This document shows, one piece after another, positions 19,101 to 29,245 of a stretch of 64,000 nt of DNA. The notes under the pieces were generated by a model, which made no database searches, was not told the origin of the DNA, and saw only the letters and a program-made list of their open reading frames with translations. Each line of letters starts with the position of its first letter. The stretch's first letter is position 1. Both the position numbers and the translations under genes were made by a program. The stretch is from Actinomadura hallensis (GTDB lineage Bacteria; Actinomycetota; Actinomycetes; Streptosporangiales; Streptosporangiaceae), in the NCBI RefSeq assembly GCF_006716765.1, contig NZ_VFPO01000001.1, positions 868,001 through 932,000 on the forward strand, in the 5' to 3' direction.

Positions 19101-19436
19101 CGGAGCCGCCTCGGACGCCGTCCCCCGCGCGAAGTCGGTCATCGTGAGGTCGGAAACAGTACCGGCGGGCGGCCGCGGCTGATGCGCCTCCCGCTGGAAC
19201 GCCTGGGTCCGCGCACTGTCGGCCGGGTAGTCCTGGGCCTGCCCGCCCTGTTCTTCCTCGGCGTCGCCCTGAATGTTCACCTGTGCCCTCTCGGGGGCAC
19301 TTCCCTGGTCGTCGGGCTGGTCGTCGACTTCGTCGAGCCACTGCGGTGGGGGCGGCGGCCCAGGAAGATGCTGAGAAGGTGAGCCCGGTCCGGGCATGCC
19401 CTCCCCGTGCTCGTCGTCGGTCCCGTTCGGAGTCAC
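16194..19436 (-). CDS. Membrane-anchored beta-propeller protein with Pro-rich cytosolic region
   Basis: A 1080-residue protein. Residues 1-310 are disordered and Pro/Gln/Glu-rich, with the unit FPWAQEIP recurring several times. A basic KPKRKKIRKK stop-transfer precedes one transmembrane helix (about 325-350). The remaining 700 residues are BNR/sialidase-like repeats (variants of TSADGxxW, WLSSDGRNWE, STDGGKTW), enough for two propellers. No sialidase catalytic residues are evident, so binding rather than hydrolysis is likely. The outer part may bind wall polymer or protein, while the inner tail resembles other Pro-rich tails in this window. Confidence 0.8.
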   Translation of the reverse strand: MTPNGTDDEHGEGMPGPGSPSQHLPGPPPPPQWLDEVDDQPDDQGSAPERAQVNIQGDAEEEQGGQAQDYPADSARTQAFQREAHQPRPPAGTVSDLTMTDFARGTASEAAPSDAQEASAEEGVPQGEEQAQDRTRVERLPETPAQQEAGLPSPPPPFPWAQGAPGAPPPAQAPPPPELPQPPPQPPAQPPAAPQPPASQPPASQPPAPQLPDPHTAAPQPPAAPPPFPWAQEIPDTPKPPAPEPFPYAQEIPGQSPAPAPQAFPWAQEIPSAGASGGTASGNPVPGGPVSASPPPVPPPPPVVDEPWRTPAKPKRKKIRKKLVFGVVGGVAAAALVAGGGVALLGMGDDADGNAEGARLAGESFPADPAARADGRDQELTDVASSGTTVVAVGAESGPGGNRGVFLVSADGGRGFESAEVEGASGGGSAAEVPRVVGGGPDRWIAIGARPGGGVVWTSEDGRTWRRQPDAAGDVFGPGNRVSQVIGTDKGFLAIGEHSRKRDFSDSAPAIWLSSDGRNWEALIGRQTGLPIRGKVVVEEVAFRDGVVLMETEHTPERDEPSFHRAWRSTDGGRTWSPAEIPAPKGTRGLKIGGGEAGLVAVREVKAGKSVYGQVYTSADAADWKKGGKLEPDGYRYVQRLLGTGDGFVAVSERGRDLLISRSADGDSWQDAGTLPAASGRRMLSASATGAHTVLVGHDPGNGDRNALLAVRGADGTETAVDPLKIPGAFRSDKTVTAVAAKGARAVAVGSSGGDAAIWTSADGSTWNRARFSGGISRPALQRLLGVAHGGAGWLAVGDGGGAPRKPIVLTSADGGIWEPADTDPVFDQKGPHALAAYGAAAGPSGYVVVGDDGPSGAIWFSPDLKSWQRGGGEGRNDLTAEKDGNRWIRSAVGGSFGFVAVGGMRKPDSRDPGHPAVWTSPDGKKWRLQDLQLPSGVSHGWLRHVAAKGDVLIAAGDGTGTSGTTALSFISTDGGKTWRESRLPSPDTPGPTRITAVAATPQGFAVSGATGETGTADVVMWTSADGTSWEVETPGGDVLAGTGDQEITGLTPFNDTLLGVGRTVSRSDEQPVLWSRPLS

Positions 19437-19478
19437 ACCCGCCTCCCTAGGCCCTGCGCGGTCAACGTCGAAGGGATC

Positions 19479-20447
19479 CTATCGACGCATTGCGGCCGAA
19501 ATGATCTGCTCCGTCGGGCGGGGGCGCCGACGCAGGCCGTCGCGGACACCCGCCCTCAGCCCGCGGCGCAAGGTCGCCCGATCACTCGAGCGGAGGTACG
19601 TACGAACCCAGCGCCGTACGGACGATCCGGCGTAGAGGACACGTTCGGCCGGCGCGAGACCGCGGCTGCGCGTGAACAGCCAGAGCTTGTTGCGGACCTC
19701 GTAGTAGAAACGATCCCCTGGGTCGGCATCGATGCCGCCGAACGTCTCGGTCTTGTGGACGACGACGCTCGCACGACAGTAGAGGCCGGTGCGCCCGCGA
19801 AGCAGGCGCGTGGTGAACTCGAAGTCGTCGTTCCATAGGAAGTAGTCCGCCACCGGCAGGCCGCACTCGCGCACGGCCGCGGCGTCGACGAGCACGGACA
19901 CGAAGGACGCGGACCGGATGGGTTCGCATCCCGCCTGCGCCGCGTCCGCCCGTTCGGCCCGGGACGCTCCGGGCTTGACGCGTGGGGTGTTCATCGGATG
20001 ATCGCGCCCGTCGGTCCACAGCACGCGGCTGGCGAGGAGGGCCGGGGCGCGGACCGTCCGTGCCCTGGCGTCCAGCAGTGCGGCCAGCGCACCGGGCTCG
20101 GGGACGGTGTCGTCGTCCATGAGCCAGATCATTGCGGCGGGTGCATCCGTGCCGCCGCGTCCTCCGTCCGCCTTCAGCGGGATGGTCTTGTCCAGTGCGT
20201 GGGCGATGCCCGCCGCGAAGCCTCCGGCGCCGCCGGTGTTCGTGGCGAGTTCGACAAGATCGGTGTCCGGGAACCGCTCGCGGACCATGTCCGGAGTACC
20301 GTCGGTGGAGGCGTTGTCCACTACGACGACGGTGTCCGGCCGCCGGGTCTGGCCGGTGAGCGCGTCCAGCGCCTCGGCCAGAAGACCGCGCCGGTTGTGG
20401 GTGACCACGACGGCGCTGACGTGCGGACCTGGGGCACCGGAGGTCAT
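19479..20447 (-). CDS. GlfT1-like galactofuranosyltransferase (family 2)
   Basis: A 322-residue GT2 enzyme: VSAVVVTHNRRGLLAEALDA, VVVDNASTDGTP, NTGGAGGFAAGI, metal site IWLMDDDTVPEPGAL, and base region YFLWNDDFEFTTRLL. The GGAGGF loop and WNDDFEF are features of the GlfT1/GlfT2 branch, which starts or extends galactofuranan on a lipid carrier. A glf gene and a GlfT2 gene 2 kb away support this. Its ATG overlaps the sulfotransferase stop (ATGA), so the two are coupled. The precise acceptor is an inference. Confidence 0.82.
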   Translation of the reverse strand: MTSGAPGPHVSAVVVTHNRRGLLAEALDALTGQTRRPDTVVVVDNASTDGTPDMVRERFPDTDLVELATNTGGAGGFAAGIAHALDKTIPLKADGGRGGTDAPAAMIWLMDDDTVPEPGALAALLDARARTVRAPALLASRVLWTDGRDHPMNTPRVKPGASRAERADAAQAGCEPIRSASFVSVLVDAAAVRECGLPVADYFLWNDDFEFTTRLLRGRTGLYCRASVVVHKTETFGGIDADPGDRFYYEVRNKLWLFTRSRGLAPAERVLYAGSSVRRWVRTYLRSSDRATLRRGLRAGVRDGLRRRPRPTEQIISAAMRR

Positions 20448-21832
20448 CGCCGGGGTCTCCGGCTGGACAGGACGACGCCGTTTCCGTTCGCGCCGCTTCT
20501 GTTCGCTGCCTTGCCCGGTGCGATGCCTGCCCCCTTGCCCGCCGCGTCGTCACCCCCGTTTCCGGCCGAGTCAGCCGGCGCGACGGCGGGGCCGGGCGGG
20601 ACCGGCTCGATGCCCTTCAGCCGCTCGACGAGATGCCAGTATCCGACCCGCATCTTCCAGACCGCCTGGTTCCGCTCGCTCAGGTGCCGGGCCATGAGTT
20701 TGGGCAAGGCGGTCCGGCGCTGCTCCTGGCGCTCGCGCTGCAGGCCGCCGATCTCCCGGCGCAGCATGGAGATGCGTTCGAGAAGCCCGAGGATCGTGTG
20801 GGCGGCCGCCTCGAGCAGCTCGGCGTCCCCCGGTGCGGCGGGCCGCTCCTCCTGCGGCGGATCGCCGGGCAGCAGTTCGGACAGGTCGCCGACCACGTCG
20901 TAGCCGGCCGCACGGACCGCTCCGACCAGTTCGCCGGCTTTCTCCTCGGCCCAGGCACGGCGGTCGGCGGGCAGCGGTACTCGCCCGGGCTCGCCTCTGC
21001 CAGGAAGGACCTTGAGGGCGAGCACGTCGGTCACCAGCCGGTGGTAGAGCCACATAGGGACGTCCTCGTCCACGGCGCAGTTGACTCGCCGGAGGAGTTC
21101 GGTCTCCGTCCAGCTCAGCGAAGCGTTCGCACGGGCGGCAGTCAGGTCGGCCACCGCCGGATCGACGCCCAGCAGTCCGGCGAAACGTTCCCAGAGCCGT
21201 TCACGGGGAGCGTCGGGGCCGGGCATGGTCAGCACGTGCACACGCTCGGGCGGAACGTGCGGAGCCCACCGTCCGAGGACGTCAGGGATGTCGTGGACGC
21301 GCCAGAACCACTCCGCCGCGCCGGCGTCGCGCGGTCCGTCGACCACCTCGCGCAGCCAGTGCTCGAAGCCGTAGTGGAACCGGTGCTTGACGTACTCCTG
21401 CCACTCCGAGGGAAGGAGGCCGGCCAGGTCACGGGCCGAGTAGACGATGTGGACCTCGCAAGGCGCAAGCGACCGGACCGCCCGTTCGGCGCCTTCGGCG
21501 TCCACCGCGCACATCACCTCGTGCGAGACCACTGCGACGCGATGCGTGGACGCCTTGATGCGGTCGGCCAGCCGGTCCCAGGCGCCGTCCCAATCCGCTC
21601 CGGGTTCGCCGGGCTCCGGTTTCAGCCCGCGCAGATCACGGGTGGCCCGCACATGCGCGTCGAACGATCCGCCGGGGAGGAGCACGCCCGCCTCGGACAG
21701 CGCCGCCGCATTGCTCCAAAGCAGGCCTTGGAGGAACGTCGTGCCGCTCTTGGGAGCGCCGATGTGGAGGTAGACGGCGGGCGGGGCGCCTGAGTCCGCG
21801 GGCACCAGGTACTCCTCTGCCGGAGGTCGCAT
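20444..21832 (-). CDS. Sulfotransferase family protein
   Basis: A 462-residue protein. The PAPS 5'-phosphosulfate loop is clear near the N-terminus: VYLHIGAPKSGTTFLQ (residues 20-35). A likely 3'-phosphate site is VHIVYSARDLAGLLPSEWQE. Residues 330-400 form a coiled coil (LLERISMLRREIGGLQRE) and the tail is disordered. Such enzymes put sulfate from PAPS on sugars or lipids in the cytosol. Coupling to the GlfT1-like gene and proximity to the galactan genes suggest that a galactofuranan or its lipid-linked form is the acceptor. Confidence 0.82.
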   Translation of the reverse strand: MRPPAEEYLVPADSGAPPAVYLHIGAPKSGTTFLQGLLWSNAAALSEAGVLLPGGSFDAHVRATRDLRGLKPEPGEPGADWDGAWDRLADRIKASTHRVAVVSHEVMCAVDAEGAERAVRSLAPCEVHIVYSARDLAGLLPSEWQEYVKHRFHYGFEHWLREVVDGPRDAGAAEWFWRVHDIPDVLGRWAPHVPPERVHVLTMPGPDAPRERLWERFAGLLGVDPAVADLTAARANASLSWTETELLRRVNCAVDEDVPMWLYHRLVTDVLALKVLPGRGEPGRVPLPADRRAWAEEKAGELVGAVRAAGYDVVGDLSELLPGDPPQEERPAAPGDAELLEAAAHTILGLLERISMLRREIGGLQRERQEQRRTALPKLMARHLSERNQAVWKMRVGYWHLVERLKGIEPVPPGPAVAPADSAGNGGDDAAGKGAGIAPGKAANRSGANGNGVVLSSRRPRR

Positions 21833-22048
21833 GGAGGACGCGCAAGACGCCCCTCTGGATCACAGGCAGCGTACAACCGGCCAACCAGGGTCAAACTCAC
21901 CAACCTCGATCGCCGTGTCGGTATGTTGGCCGGGCAGCATTGTCGATCCGGCGCTGATCCTCACTCGATCCCTCCCGGAGCGGGTCCGCGACCGGTCGTG
22001 GGGGACGGATCGCGCGCACGATGCGACGGGGGCGTCGCAGGAAGATGA

Positions 22049-23224
<1,176 letters not shown>

Positions 23225-23228
23225 ACCG

Positions 23229-25391
23229 ATGACCGAGCGGGCCGCCCAGCCAGAGCTCCCACCGGAGCCCGCGAAGCACGACGAGATCCGCCCGGCGCCA
23301 TCCGACGCGGCCACGTCGAGCCCTGTCCCATCGAGCCCTGTCCCATCGAGCGTGGCCCCGTCGAGCCCCGCCCCGTCCCACGCGGTGCCGGCGGTGCCAG
23401 AGGAGAAGCTGCGCGTACTTCACCGCGTCGTGATGCCCGGTGAGCGCGACTTCGACGTTCTCAAGCTCTACGTGGACGGCAACGCCGTTTTCGGGCGCCG
23501 CACGTCCGACCTCAAGAGCGCCGCCGAACGCGTGCTGGCCGAGCAGGACGGCGACTCCGCCGGCGCGACGGCGCCGTTCAGGCCCGCCTCCAAGGACGAC
23601 AGCGCAGAGATCATCGGCCGCCGCAGCATCGTCGTGCCGTCCGGGGCACGCGTGTCGTTCTGCAGCTACTTCAATGCCTTCCCCGCCGGGTACTGGCGCC
23701 GCTGGAGCACGATCGAGAACGTCCGGCTGCGGCTGCGGGCCCGCGGCGAGGCGACGATCCTCATCTACCGCTCCACCGGCAAGGGCCATCTGGAGCGCGT
23801 CAAGTCGCTGCACATCGCCTCGGACACCTCCGTCGAGGAGACCGTCGATCTGCCCCTCGCCCCGTTCATCGACGGCGGCTGGTACTGGTTCGACATCGTC
23901 GCCGACGGTCGGACCGCCGTTCTCGACAGTGCGGACTGGTGCGCGGTCACGCCGCGGACCGTGCAGGGAACCGCGACCCTCGGCATCACCACCTTCAACC
24001 GGCCGAAGTTCTGTGTCGAGCAGCTGACGGCGCTCGCCGCGGCGGGCGACGTGCTGGACGTCGTCGACGAGATCCTGGTCGTCGACCAGGGCACCGACCG
24101 GGTCGAGGACCACCCCGACTTCCCGGCGGCCGCCGCGGCGCTCGGCGGCCGTCTGCGCGTCATCGACCAGGCGAACCTCGGGGGATCAGGCGGCTTCTCC
24201 AGGGTCATGCACGAGACCGTCCAGCAGGGGCGCAGCGCCTACGCGCTCCTGCTCGACGACGATGTCATCTTGGAACCGGAGGGCATCCTGCGCACGGTGA
24301 CGTTCGCCGACCTGGCCCGCGGGCCGATGCTGATCGGCGGCCACATGCTCGACCTGTACAACCGGTCCGTGCTGCACGTGTTCGGCGAGACCGTCGCCCG
24401 CTACCGCTGGTGGATGACCCCGGCCCCGCACACCGAGCTGTCGCACGACCTGGCCGCCCACCCGCTCCGGCACACCCCATGGCTTCACCGCCGGGCGGAC
24501 GTCGACTACAACGCGTGGTGGATGTGCCTGATCCCGGTCGAGGTCATCCAGAAGATCGGGCTGTCCCTGCCCTTCTTCATCAAGTGGGACGACATCGAGT
24601 ACGGGCTGAGGGCCAAGGCGGCCGGATACCCGACGGTCTCGTTGCCCGGCGCCGCCGTATGGCACGTGCCCTGGCATTCCAAGGACGTCATGACCGACTG
24701 GCAGGCGTACTTCACCGAACGGAACAGGATCGTCACCGCGTTGCTGTACTCCCCGTACGAACGGGGCGGGAACATGCTCAAGGAGAGCCTGTTCATCACC
24801 ATCAAGCACGCGCTGGCCATGCAGTACTCCACGGCGGAACTGATGCTGCTGGCGATCGAGGACGCGCTCAAGGGACCCGAGGACCTGCACCCCTCGATCG
24901 TCACGAAGATGAGTGAGCTGCGGGAGCTGCGGGCCGGCTTCGTGGACGCGCAGGCCAAGCCGGACCTGGACGACTTCCCCACCGTCCGGCGGCGCAAGCC
25001 GCCGCGCAAAGGCCGCGACGTCGCCGCCCCGCCGAAGAACCGGCGGGCGATGTTCCAGACGGCGATCCTGGGCGCGATGAGGCAGGTCAAGCCGGTCGGC
25101 TCGTTCCCGAAGACCTACCCTGAGGCCGTCGTCCCGCATGTCGACCAGACCTGGTGGCTGCTGACCAAGTACAACAGCGCGCTGGTGTCGTCCGCGGACG
25201 GCACCAAGGTCTCCTGGTACCAGCGCGACCCGCGCCGATTCTGGTCGCTGATCAGGCGTGCCTCGGCGCTGCACGCCCGCCTCGGCAAGGACTGGCCTGC
25301 GCTCAGCCGCCGCTACCGGGACGCCCTGCCGCAACTCACCTCGAGAGAGGAGTGGCTGGAGACCTTCGGGAAGGCGCGGCGGCAGCGGTGA
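23229..25391 (+). CDS. glfT2: GlfT2-type galactofuranan polymerase
   Basis: A 720-residue protein. The first 55 residues are a Pro/Ser linker with imperfect SSPVP repeats. A beta-sandwich N-domain and the GT-A domain (TTFNRPKFCVEQLTAL, VVDQGTDRV, NLGGSGGFSRVM) follow. Catalytic residues are visible: metal site D343-D345 (LLLDDDVI), base region W453-D455 (WDDIEY) and metal His H479 (HVPWH). The 24-residue spacing between D455 and H479 matches mycobacterial GlfT2. The enzyme should build the Galf chain from UDP-Galf. GGAGGAG precedes the ATG; its stop overlaps the permease GTG. Confidence 0.94.
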   Translation: MTERAAQPELPPEPAKHDEIRPAPSDAATSSPVPSSPVPSSVAPSSPAPSHAVPAVPEEKLRVLHRVVMPGERDFDVLKLYVDGNAVFGRRTSDLKSAAERVLAEQDGDSAGATAPFRPASKDDSAEIIGRRSIVVPSGARVSFCSYFNAFPAGYWRRWSTIENVRLRLRARGEATILIYRSTGKGHLERVKSLHIASDTSVEETVDLPLAPFIDGGWYWFDIVADGRTAVLDSADWCAVTPRTVQGTATLGITTFNRPKFCVEQLTALAAAGDVLDVVDEILVVDQGTDRVEDHPDFPAAAAALGGRLRVIDQANLGGSGGFSRVMHETVQQGRSAYALLLDDDVILEPEGILRTVTFADLARGPMLIGGHMLDLYNRSVLHVFGETVARYRWWMTPAPHTELSHDLAAHPLRHTPWLHRRADVDYNAWWMCLIPVEVIQKIGLSLPFFIKWDDIEYGLRAKAAGYPTVSLPGAAVWHVPWHSKDVMTDWQAYFTERNRIVTALLYSPYERGGNMLKESLFITIKHALAMQYSTAELMLLAIEDALKGPEDLHPSIVTKMSELRELRAGFVDAQAKPDLDDFPTVRRRKPPRKGRDVAAPPKNRRAMFQTAILGAMRQVKPVGSFPKTYPEAVVPHVDQTWWLLTKYNSALVSSADGTKVSWYQRDPRRFWSLIRRASALHARLGKDWPALSRRYRDALPQLTSREEWLETFGKARRQR

Positions 25392-26269
25392 CCGCGGTCC
25401 CAGGGAAGGTGGCGGGCAGGGACGACGCGGGACTGGTCGAGCCGGGACGAGGAGGCGGCCTCGGCGAGGTCTTCCGGCGTCGCTACCTGCTCCGGCTCAT
25501 CGTGCGGCGGGAGCTGCGGGCCCGCTACCAGGGCTCGTTGCTCGGCCTCGGGTGGTCCTATGTGCGTCCCGCCGCGCACTTCGCCGTGTTCTTCTTCGTG
25601 GCCGGCGTCTTCCTCGGCATGAGCGACCGCGTCGAACATTTCCCGATCTTCATGTTCTCGGCGCTGGTGCTCGTCTCGTTCTTCAACGAGACGTTGATCA
25701 ACACGACTCACTCGGTGCTGGGGAACGCCCCGCTCGTCCGGAAGGTGTACCTGCCGCGCGAGCTGTTCCCGGTGGCGTCCCTGCTCGTGTCGTGCGTGCA
25801 TCTGCTGCCCGGTTTGGCGATCGTGCTGGCCGCCGCGGTCGCCTGGGGGTGGACGCCCTCCTTTGCGGCGCTCGGCTCGGCTCTGCTCGGGTTCGCGCTC
25901 GTCGCCACCCTGGGGCTGGGGCTGGGGCTGATCTGCTCGGCGCTGCACGTCTTCTACCGCGACACCGACAAGGTCGTCGACATCACGACGCTGTTCGTCA
26001 CCTGGTCGGTGCCGATGATCTACCCGTGGACGATGGTGCGCGACACCGCGCCCGGCTGGGCGCTCGACCTCTACCTGGCCAACCCGATGGCCGTGGGGGT
26101 CCTGCTGTTCGAGCGCGCCTTCTGGTGGCCGACCACCAGTGGTTCCTTCGAGTTCCCCGCGCATCTCACCCGCGACGCCCTCGTCCTGCTGGTGTTCGCG
26201 GCGCTGCTCCTCGGGGCGGGTCAGTTCGTGTTCTCCCGGCTGCAGCGCCGCTTCGCGGAGGAGCTCTGA
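25388..26269 (+). CDS. ABC-2 type polysaccharide exporter permease (Wzm/RfbD-like)
   Basis: A 293-residue protein starting at a GTG that overlaps the glfT2 stop (GTGA). After a 35-residue cytosolic N-terminus come the family signature RRELRARYQGSLLGLGWSYV and about six membrane segments. It should pair with the next gene to move the lipid-linked galactan across the membrane, like the Rv3783 protein of mycobacterial arabinogalactan export. The longer frame upstream lies inside glfT2 and was rejected. Confidence 0.9.
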   Translation: MTAVPGKVAGRDDAGLVEPGRGGGLGEVFRRRYLLRLIVRRELRARYQGSLLGLGWSYVRPAAHFAVFFFVAGVFLGMSDRVEHFPIFMFSALVLVSFFNETLINTTHSVLGNAPLVRKVYLPRELFPVASLLVSCVHLLPGLAIVLAAAVAWGWTPSFAALGSALLGFALVATLGLGLGLICSALHVFYRDTDKVVDITTLFVTWSVPMIYPWTMVRDTAPGWALDLYLANPMAVGVLLFERAFWWPTTSGSFEFPAHLTRDALVLLVFAALLLGAGQFVFSRLQRRFAEEL

Positions 26270-27054
26270 TGGCCGAAACACGCGCCGTCGTCGTCGACGC
26301 GGTGACCAAGCGGTTCACACTGAGGCACGCCCGCTCGATCAAGAACATGACCGTGCGGGCGCTGCGCCGCGAGAAGTTGCGCGACCGGTTCACCGCGCTG
26401 GACGACGTCTCGCTCACCATCGGGGTCGGCGAGGCCGTCGCCCTGGTCGGCGTGAACGGCTCGGGCAAGAGCACCCTGCTGAAAATCATCTCCGGGGTGA
26501 TGCCGCCGGACGAGGGCACGGTCCGGGTCCGCGGCCGTGTCGCCGGGCTGATCGAAGTGGGCGCCGGCCTGCATCCGGATCTCACCGGGCGGGAGAACAT
26601 CTTCCTGAACGGAGCCATCCTCGGCATGGACCGCGCCGAGACCCTCGCCAAGTTCGACTCGATCGTGGGCTTCGCCGAGATCGGACGATTCCTTGACCAG
26701 CCCGTACGGTTCTACTCGTCCGGCATGTTCATGCGGCTGGCGTTCTCCATCGCCGTGCACACCGACCCCGACGTCTTCCTCATCGACGAGGTCCTGGCGG
26801 TGGGCGACCCCCTGTTCCGCCGCAAGTGCATCGAGCGTCTGCACGAGTATCGCGCCAGCGGACGCACCATGCTGATCGTCGCCCATGACGTCGCGCTGCT
26901 GAGGCGGCTGTGCACGCGCGGCGTCTTCTTGGAGAACGGCCGTGTGCTGTGGGACGGCGACATCGAGAGGGCGGCAGACCTGCTGCTGAAGAAGAGGCAG
27001 GAACGCCGTCGTGCCGCGGCGCTCTCGCCGGAGGCCGCAGAGGCGGGCCGGTGA
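26269..27054 (+). CDS. ABC polysaccharide exporter ATPase (Wzt/RfbE-like)
   Basis: A 261-residue protein. Walker A is VGVNGSGKSTLLK, the Q-loop region is GLIEVGAGLHPDLTGREN, the ABC signature is YSSGMFMRLAFS, and Walker B is DVFLIDEVLAVGD with a switch His in LIVAHD. The ATG overlaps the permease stop (TGATG). There is no C-terminal carbohydrate-binding domain, unlike many O-antigen Wzt proteins, so chain-length control must lie elsewhere. It powers export of the glf/glfT2 product. Confidence 0.92.
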   Translation: MAETRAVVVDAVTKRFTLRHARSIKNMTVRALRREKLRDRFTALDDVSLTIGVGEAVALVGVNGSGKSTLLKIISGVMPPDEGTVRVRGRVAGLIEVGAGLHPDLTGRENIFLNGAILGMDRAETLAKFDSIVGFAEIGRFLDQPVRFYSSGMFMRLAFSIAVHTDPDVFLIDEVLAVGDPLFRRKCIERLHEYRASGRTMLIVAHDVALLRRLCTRGVFLENGRVLWDGDIERAADLLLKKRQERRRAAALSPEAAEAGR

Positions 27055-27333
27055 TGGCGCTTCCCGGGCCGGGGCGCCGTCCGGAGATCGCGGTGCTCCG
27101 GAGTGTCCGGGGCCTCGCCGCGGTGCCGCAGAAGGCCCGTCCGGCCCGGTGCCCTAGCCTGATCATCGTCCGCTGGTCGCCCGATCGATGCGTCACCTGA
27201 CCGACCGCGGTGTTCGAGGCGTGTCGATCGACGCGCGTTTCGTCCGGGACACCGCGGGTCGCCGTACCGCCGATCCCGGCGCCGCCGATCGGCGTACCGC
27301 TGATCGATGCACGGCCGTTCCTAGGGGGATGTG

Positions 27334-28851
27334 ATGCTCGGCCCCAGACCACCACGACGTTGGCCGGCCGCGGCGCTCCCGGCGGCGGTGCTGGCTGTCG
27401 TATTGGTGCTGGCCGCGTGCGTCGGCGGCGGTGGTAAGGACGGCACGGGCGGGCGGACGTCCCCCGGTGACGATCAGCGGGTCAAGCGGCCCAACATCGT
27501 CTACATCCTCGCCGACGACCTGTCGTGGGATCTGCTCGACTACATGCCGAACGTGAAGCGGCTGCAGAAGCGCGGCATGACGTTCTCGAACTATTTCGTC
27601 TCCGACACATTGTGCTGTCCGTCCCGCGCCACGATCCTGACCGGCAAGTACCCGCACAACACGGGGGTCCGGAGCAACGATCCGCCCAAGGGCGGCTTCC
27701 AAGTATTCCGTGACCGTGGGAACGAGCGGGACACCTTCGCCGTGTCCCTGCAGAAGGCCGGCTATCGCACGGCGCTCATGGGCAAATACCTGAACGGTTA
27801 CGAGACGACGAAGGAGCAGGGGTCGTCCCGGACCTACGTGCCGCCGGGCTGGACAGAATGGCAGGTGACCGGGCTCGGTTACGCCAACTACAACTACCGG
27901 CTGAACAGCAACGGCATCCTCGTGCACCACGGACGGCTGCCGAAGGACTACCTCACCTCGGTGATCAGCGCCAAGGGCGTCGACTTCATCAATCGGGCCA
28001 GCGACGCCGGGCAGCCGTTCCTGCTGATGATGTCGACGTTCACACCGCACGCGCCGGCGACGCCCGCGCCTGAGGACGCCCACAAGTTCCCCAACCTCAA
28101 AGCGCCGCGCACACCCGGATTCAATGAGCCGGATATCTCCGACAAACCGGCGTGGCTGCGTAAGTATCCCAGGCTTGAGCCCCAGCAGATCCGCGCCATC
28201 GACCGGTCGTTCCGCCAGCGGGTGAGGTCGGTGCAGTCGATCGACAGAATGGTCGGCGCGCTGCAGGCCGCCGTCGACGCCAAAGGCGCAGGTGACGACA
28301 CCTACTTCGTCTTCAATTCGGACAACGGCTACCACCTCGGCCAACATCGGCTCGTCGAGGGGAAGCTGACCGCCTACGACACCGACATCCGGGTACCTCT
28401 GATCGTGGCGGGCCCCGGGGTGCCGGCTGGGAAGACAGAGCGGCGTTTCGCGCAGAACACCGACATCTGCCCCACGTTCGAGAAACTTGCGGGACTCGAA
28501 CCGGCGGAGTCGGCCGACGGGCGATCCCTGGTGCCCCTGCTGCACGGGCGGCAGGTCCCCAGATGGCGGACGACCGCCTTCATCGAGCATCTCGGTCCGA
28601 ACTACCGCCACGACGACCCTGATCTTCCGAAGAAGTACGGAGGCAACCCGCCGACGTATCGTGCCGTCCGCACGGCGAACGAGCTGTACGTCGAATACGA
28701 GAACGGCGACCGCGAGTACTACGACCTGGCCAACGACCCCTGGGAACTCGCCAACATCCACGACCAGGCGCCCGAGGCCCGGAAGGCGGAGCTGAGATCA
28801 CTGGTGGCCTCGTACGGCGAGTGTGCGGGCGCCGACTGCCGCGACCTGTGA
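27334..28851 (+). CDS. Lipoprotein type I sulfatase
   Basis: A 505-residue protein. The signal peptide ends in a lipobox with C29 (VLVLAAC). The arylsulfatase fold starts RPNIVYILADDLSWDLLDYMP. The sulfatase signature is C94-C95-P96-S97-R98, so C94 should become formylglycine, as in N-acetylglucosamine-6-sulfatases. The second metal site is FVFNSDNGYHLGQH. It should act outside the membrane and remove sulfate esters. No formylglycine-generating enzyme is in the window. ATG at 27334 was preferred over GTG at 27331 because AGGGGG is better spaced. The pairing with a sulfotransferase suggests trimming or turnover of a sulfated wall polymer. Confidence 0.9.
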   Translation: MLGPRPPRRWPAAALPAAVLAVVLVLAACVGGGGKDGTGGRTSPGDDQRVKRPNIVYILADDLSWDLLDYMPNVKRLQKRGMTFSNYFVSDTLCCPSRATILTGKYPHNTGVRSNDPPKGGFQVFRDRGNERDTFAVSLQKAGYRTALMGKYLNGYETTKEQGSSRTYVPPGWTEWQVTGLGYANYNYRLNSNGILVHHGRLPKDYLTSVISAKGVDFINRASDAGQPFLLMMSTFTPHAPATPAPEDAHKFPNLKAPRTPGFNEPDISDKPAWLRKYPRLEPQQIRAIDRSFRQRVRSVQSIDRMVGALQAAVDAKGAGDDTYFVFNSDNGYHLGQHRLVEGKLTAYDTDIRVPLIVAGPGVPAGKTERRFAQNTDICPTFEKLAGLEPAESADGRSLVPLLHGRQVPRWRTTAFIEHLGPNYRHDDPDLPKKYGGNPPTYRAVRTANELYVEYENGDREYYDLANDPWELANIHDQAPEARKAELRSLVASYGECAGADCRDL

Positions 28852-29245
28852 GTCGCTATTCGTGAAGCTTGGGCTCGTCTCACATGCGCTACCGCAGCCA
28901 GGCTGGTGAACGATGGGAACCCCTTCCCCCTGGACAGCGCCCCCGGTGCATCGGATCCGCCGCCCTGTCCGTCCGTGACGGATCCTGCTCAAATCTCGTG
29001 AAGACGCCCGGACACGCCGTTCGGGGTGGCCGGATGCGGTCAGGGGCCGGAAAGCGGGATGTCCGATCTTTGCCGCAGGTGGACTCGGTGACCGAATTGG
29101 GGTGATCAGACCGTCATCGGGTGACCCGTTCCGTTGAAGAAGGGGCAGGAACCCGGCAAGGTCTTTACCCTGTGCACTGTAGGAAACCAACCCGGCAACC
29201 CCCAGGCGTTCCAAACATTCCCGCGACTCCCAGGGGTCTCTCGAC
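28852..29245. other. Intergenic region before the HerA-type gene cluster
   Basis: No gene is supported in these 394 bases. The sequence separates the sulfatase from the GTG at 29246, and no strong ribosome site or clear promoter is visible. Codon pattern and coding potential are lost in all frames. Confidence 0.5.

Noticed and set aside
27054-27200. 48-codon frame overlapping the exporter ATPase stop (TGATG)
   Set aside because: Coupled position is suggestive, but the product is Arg/Pro-rich without a recognisable feature and the region has no codon signal.
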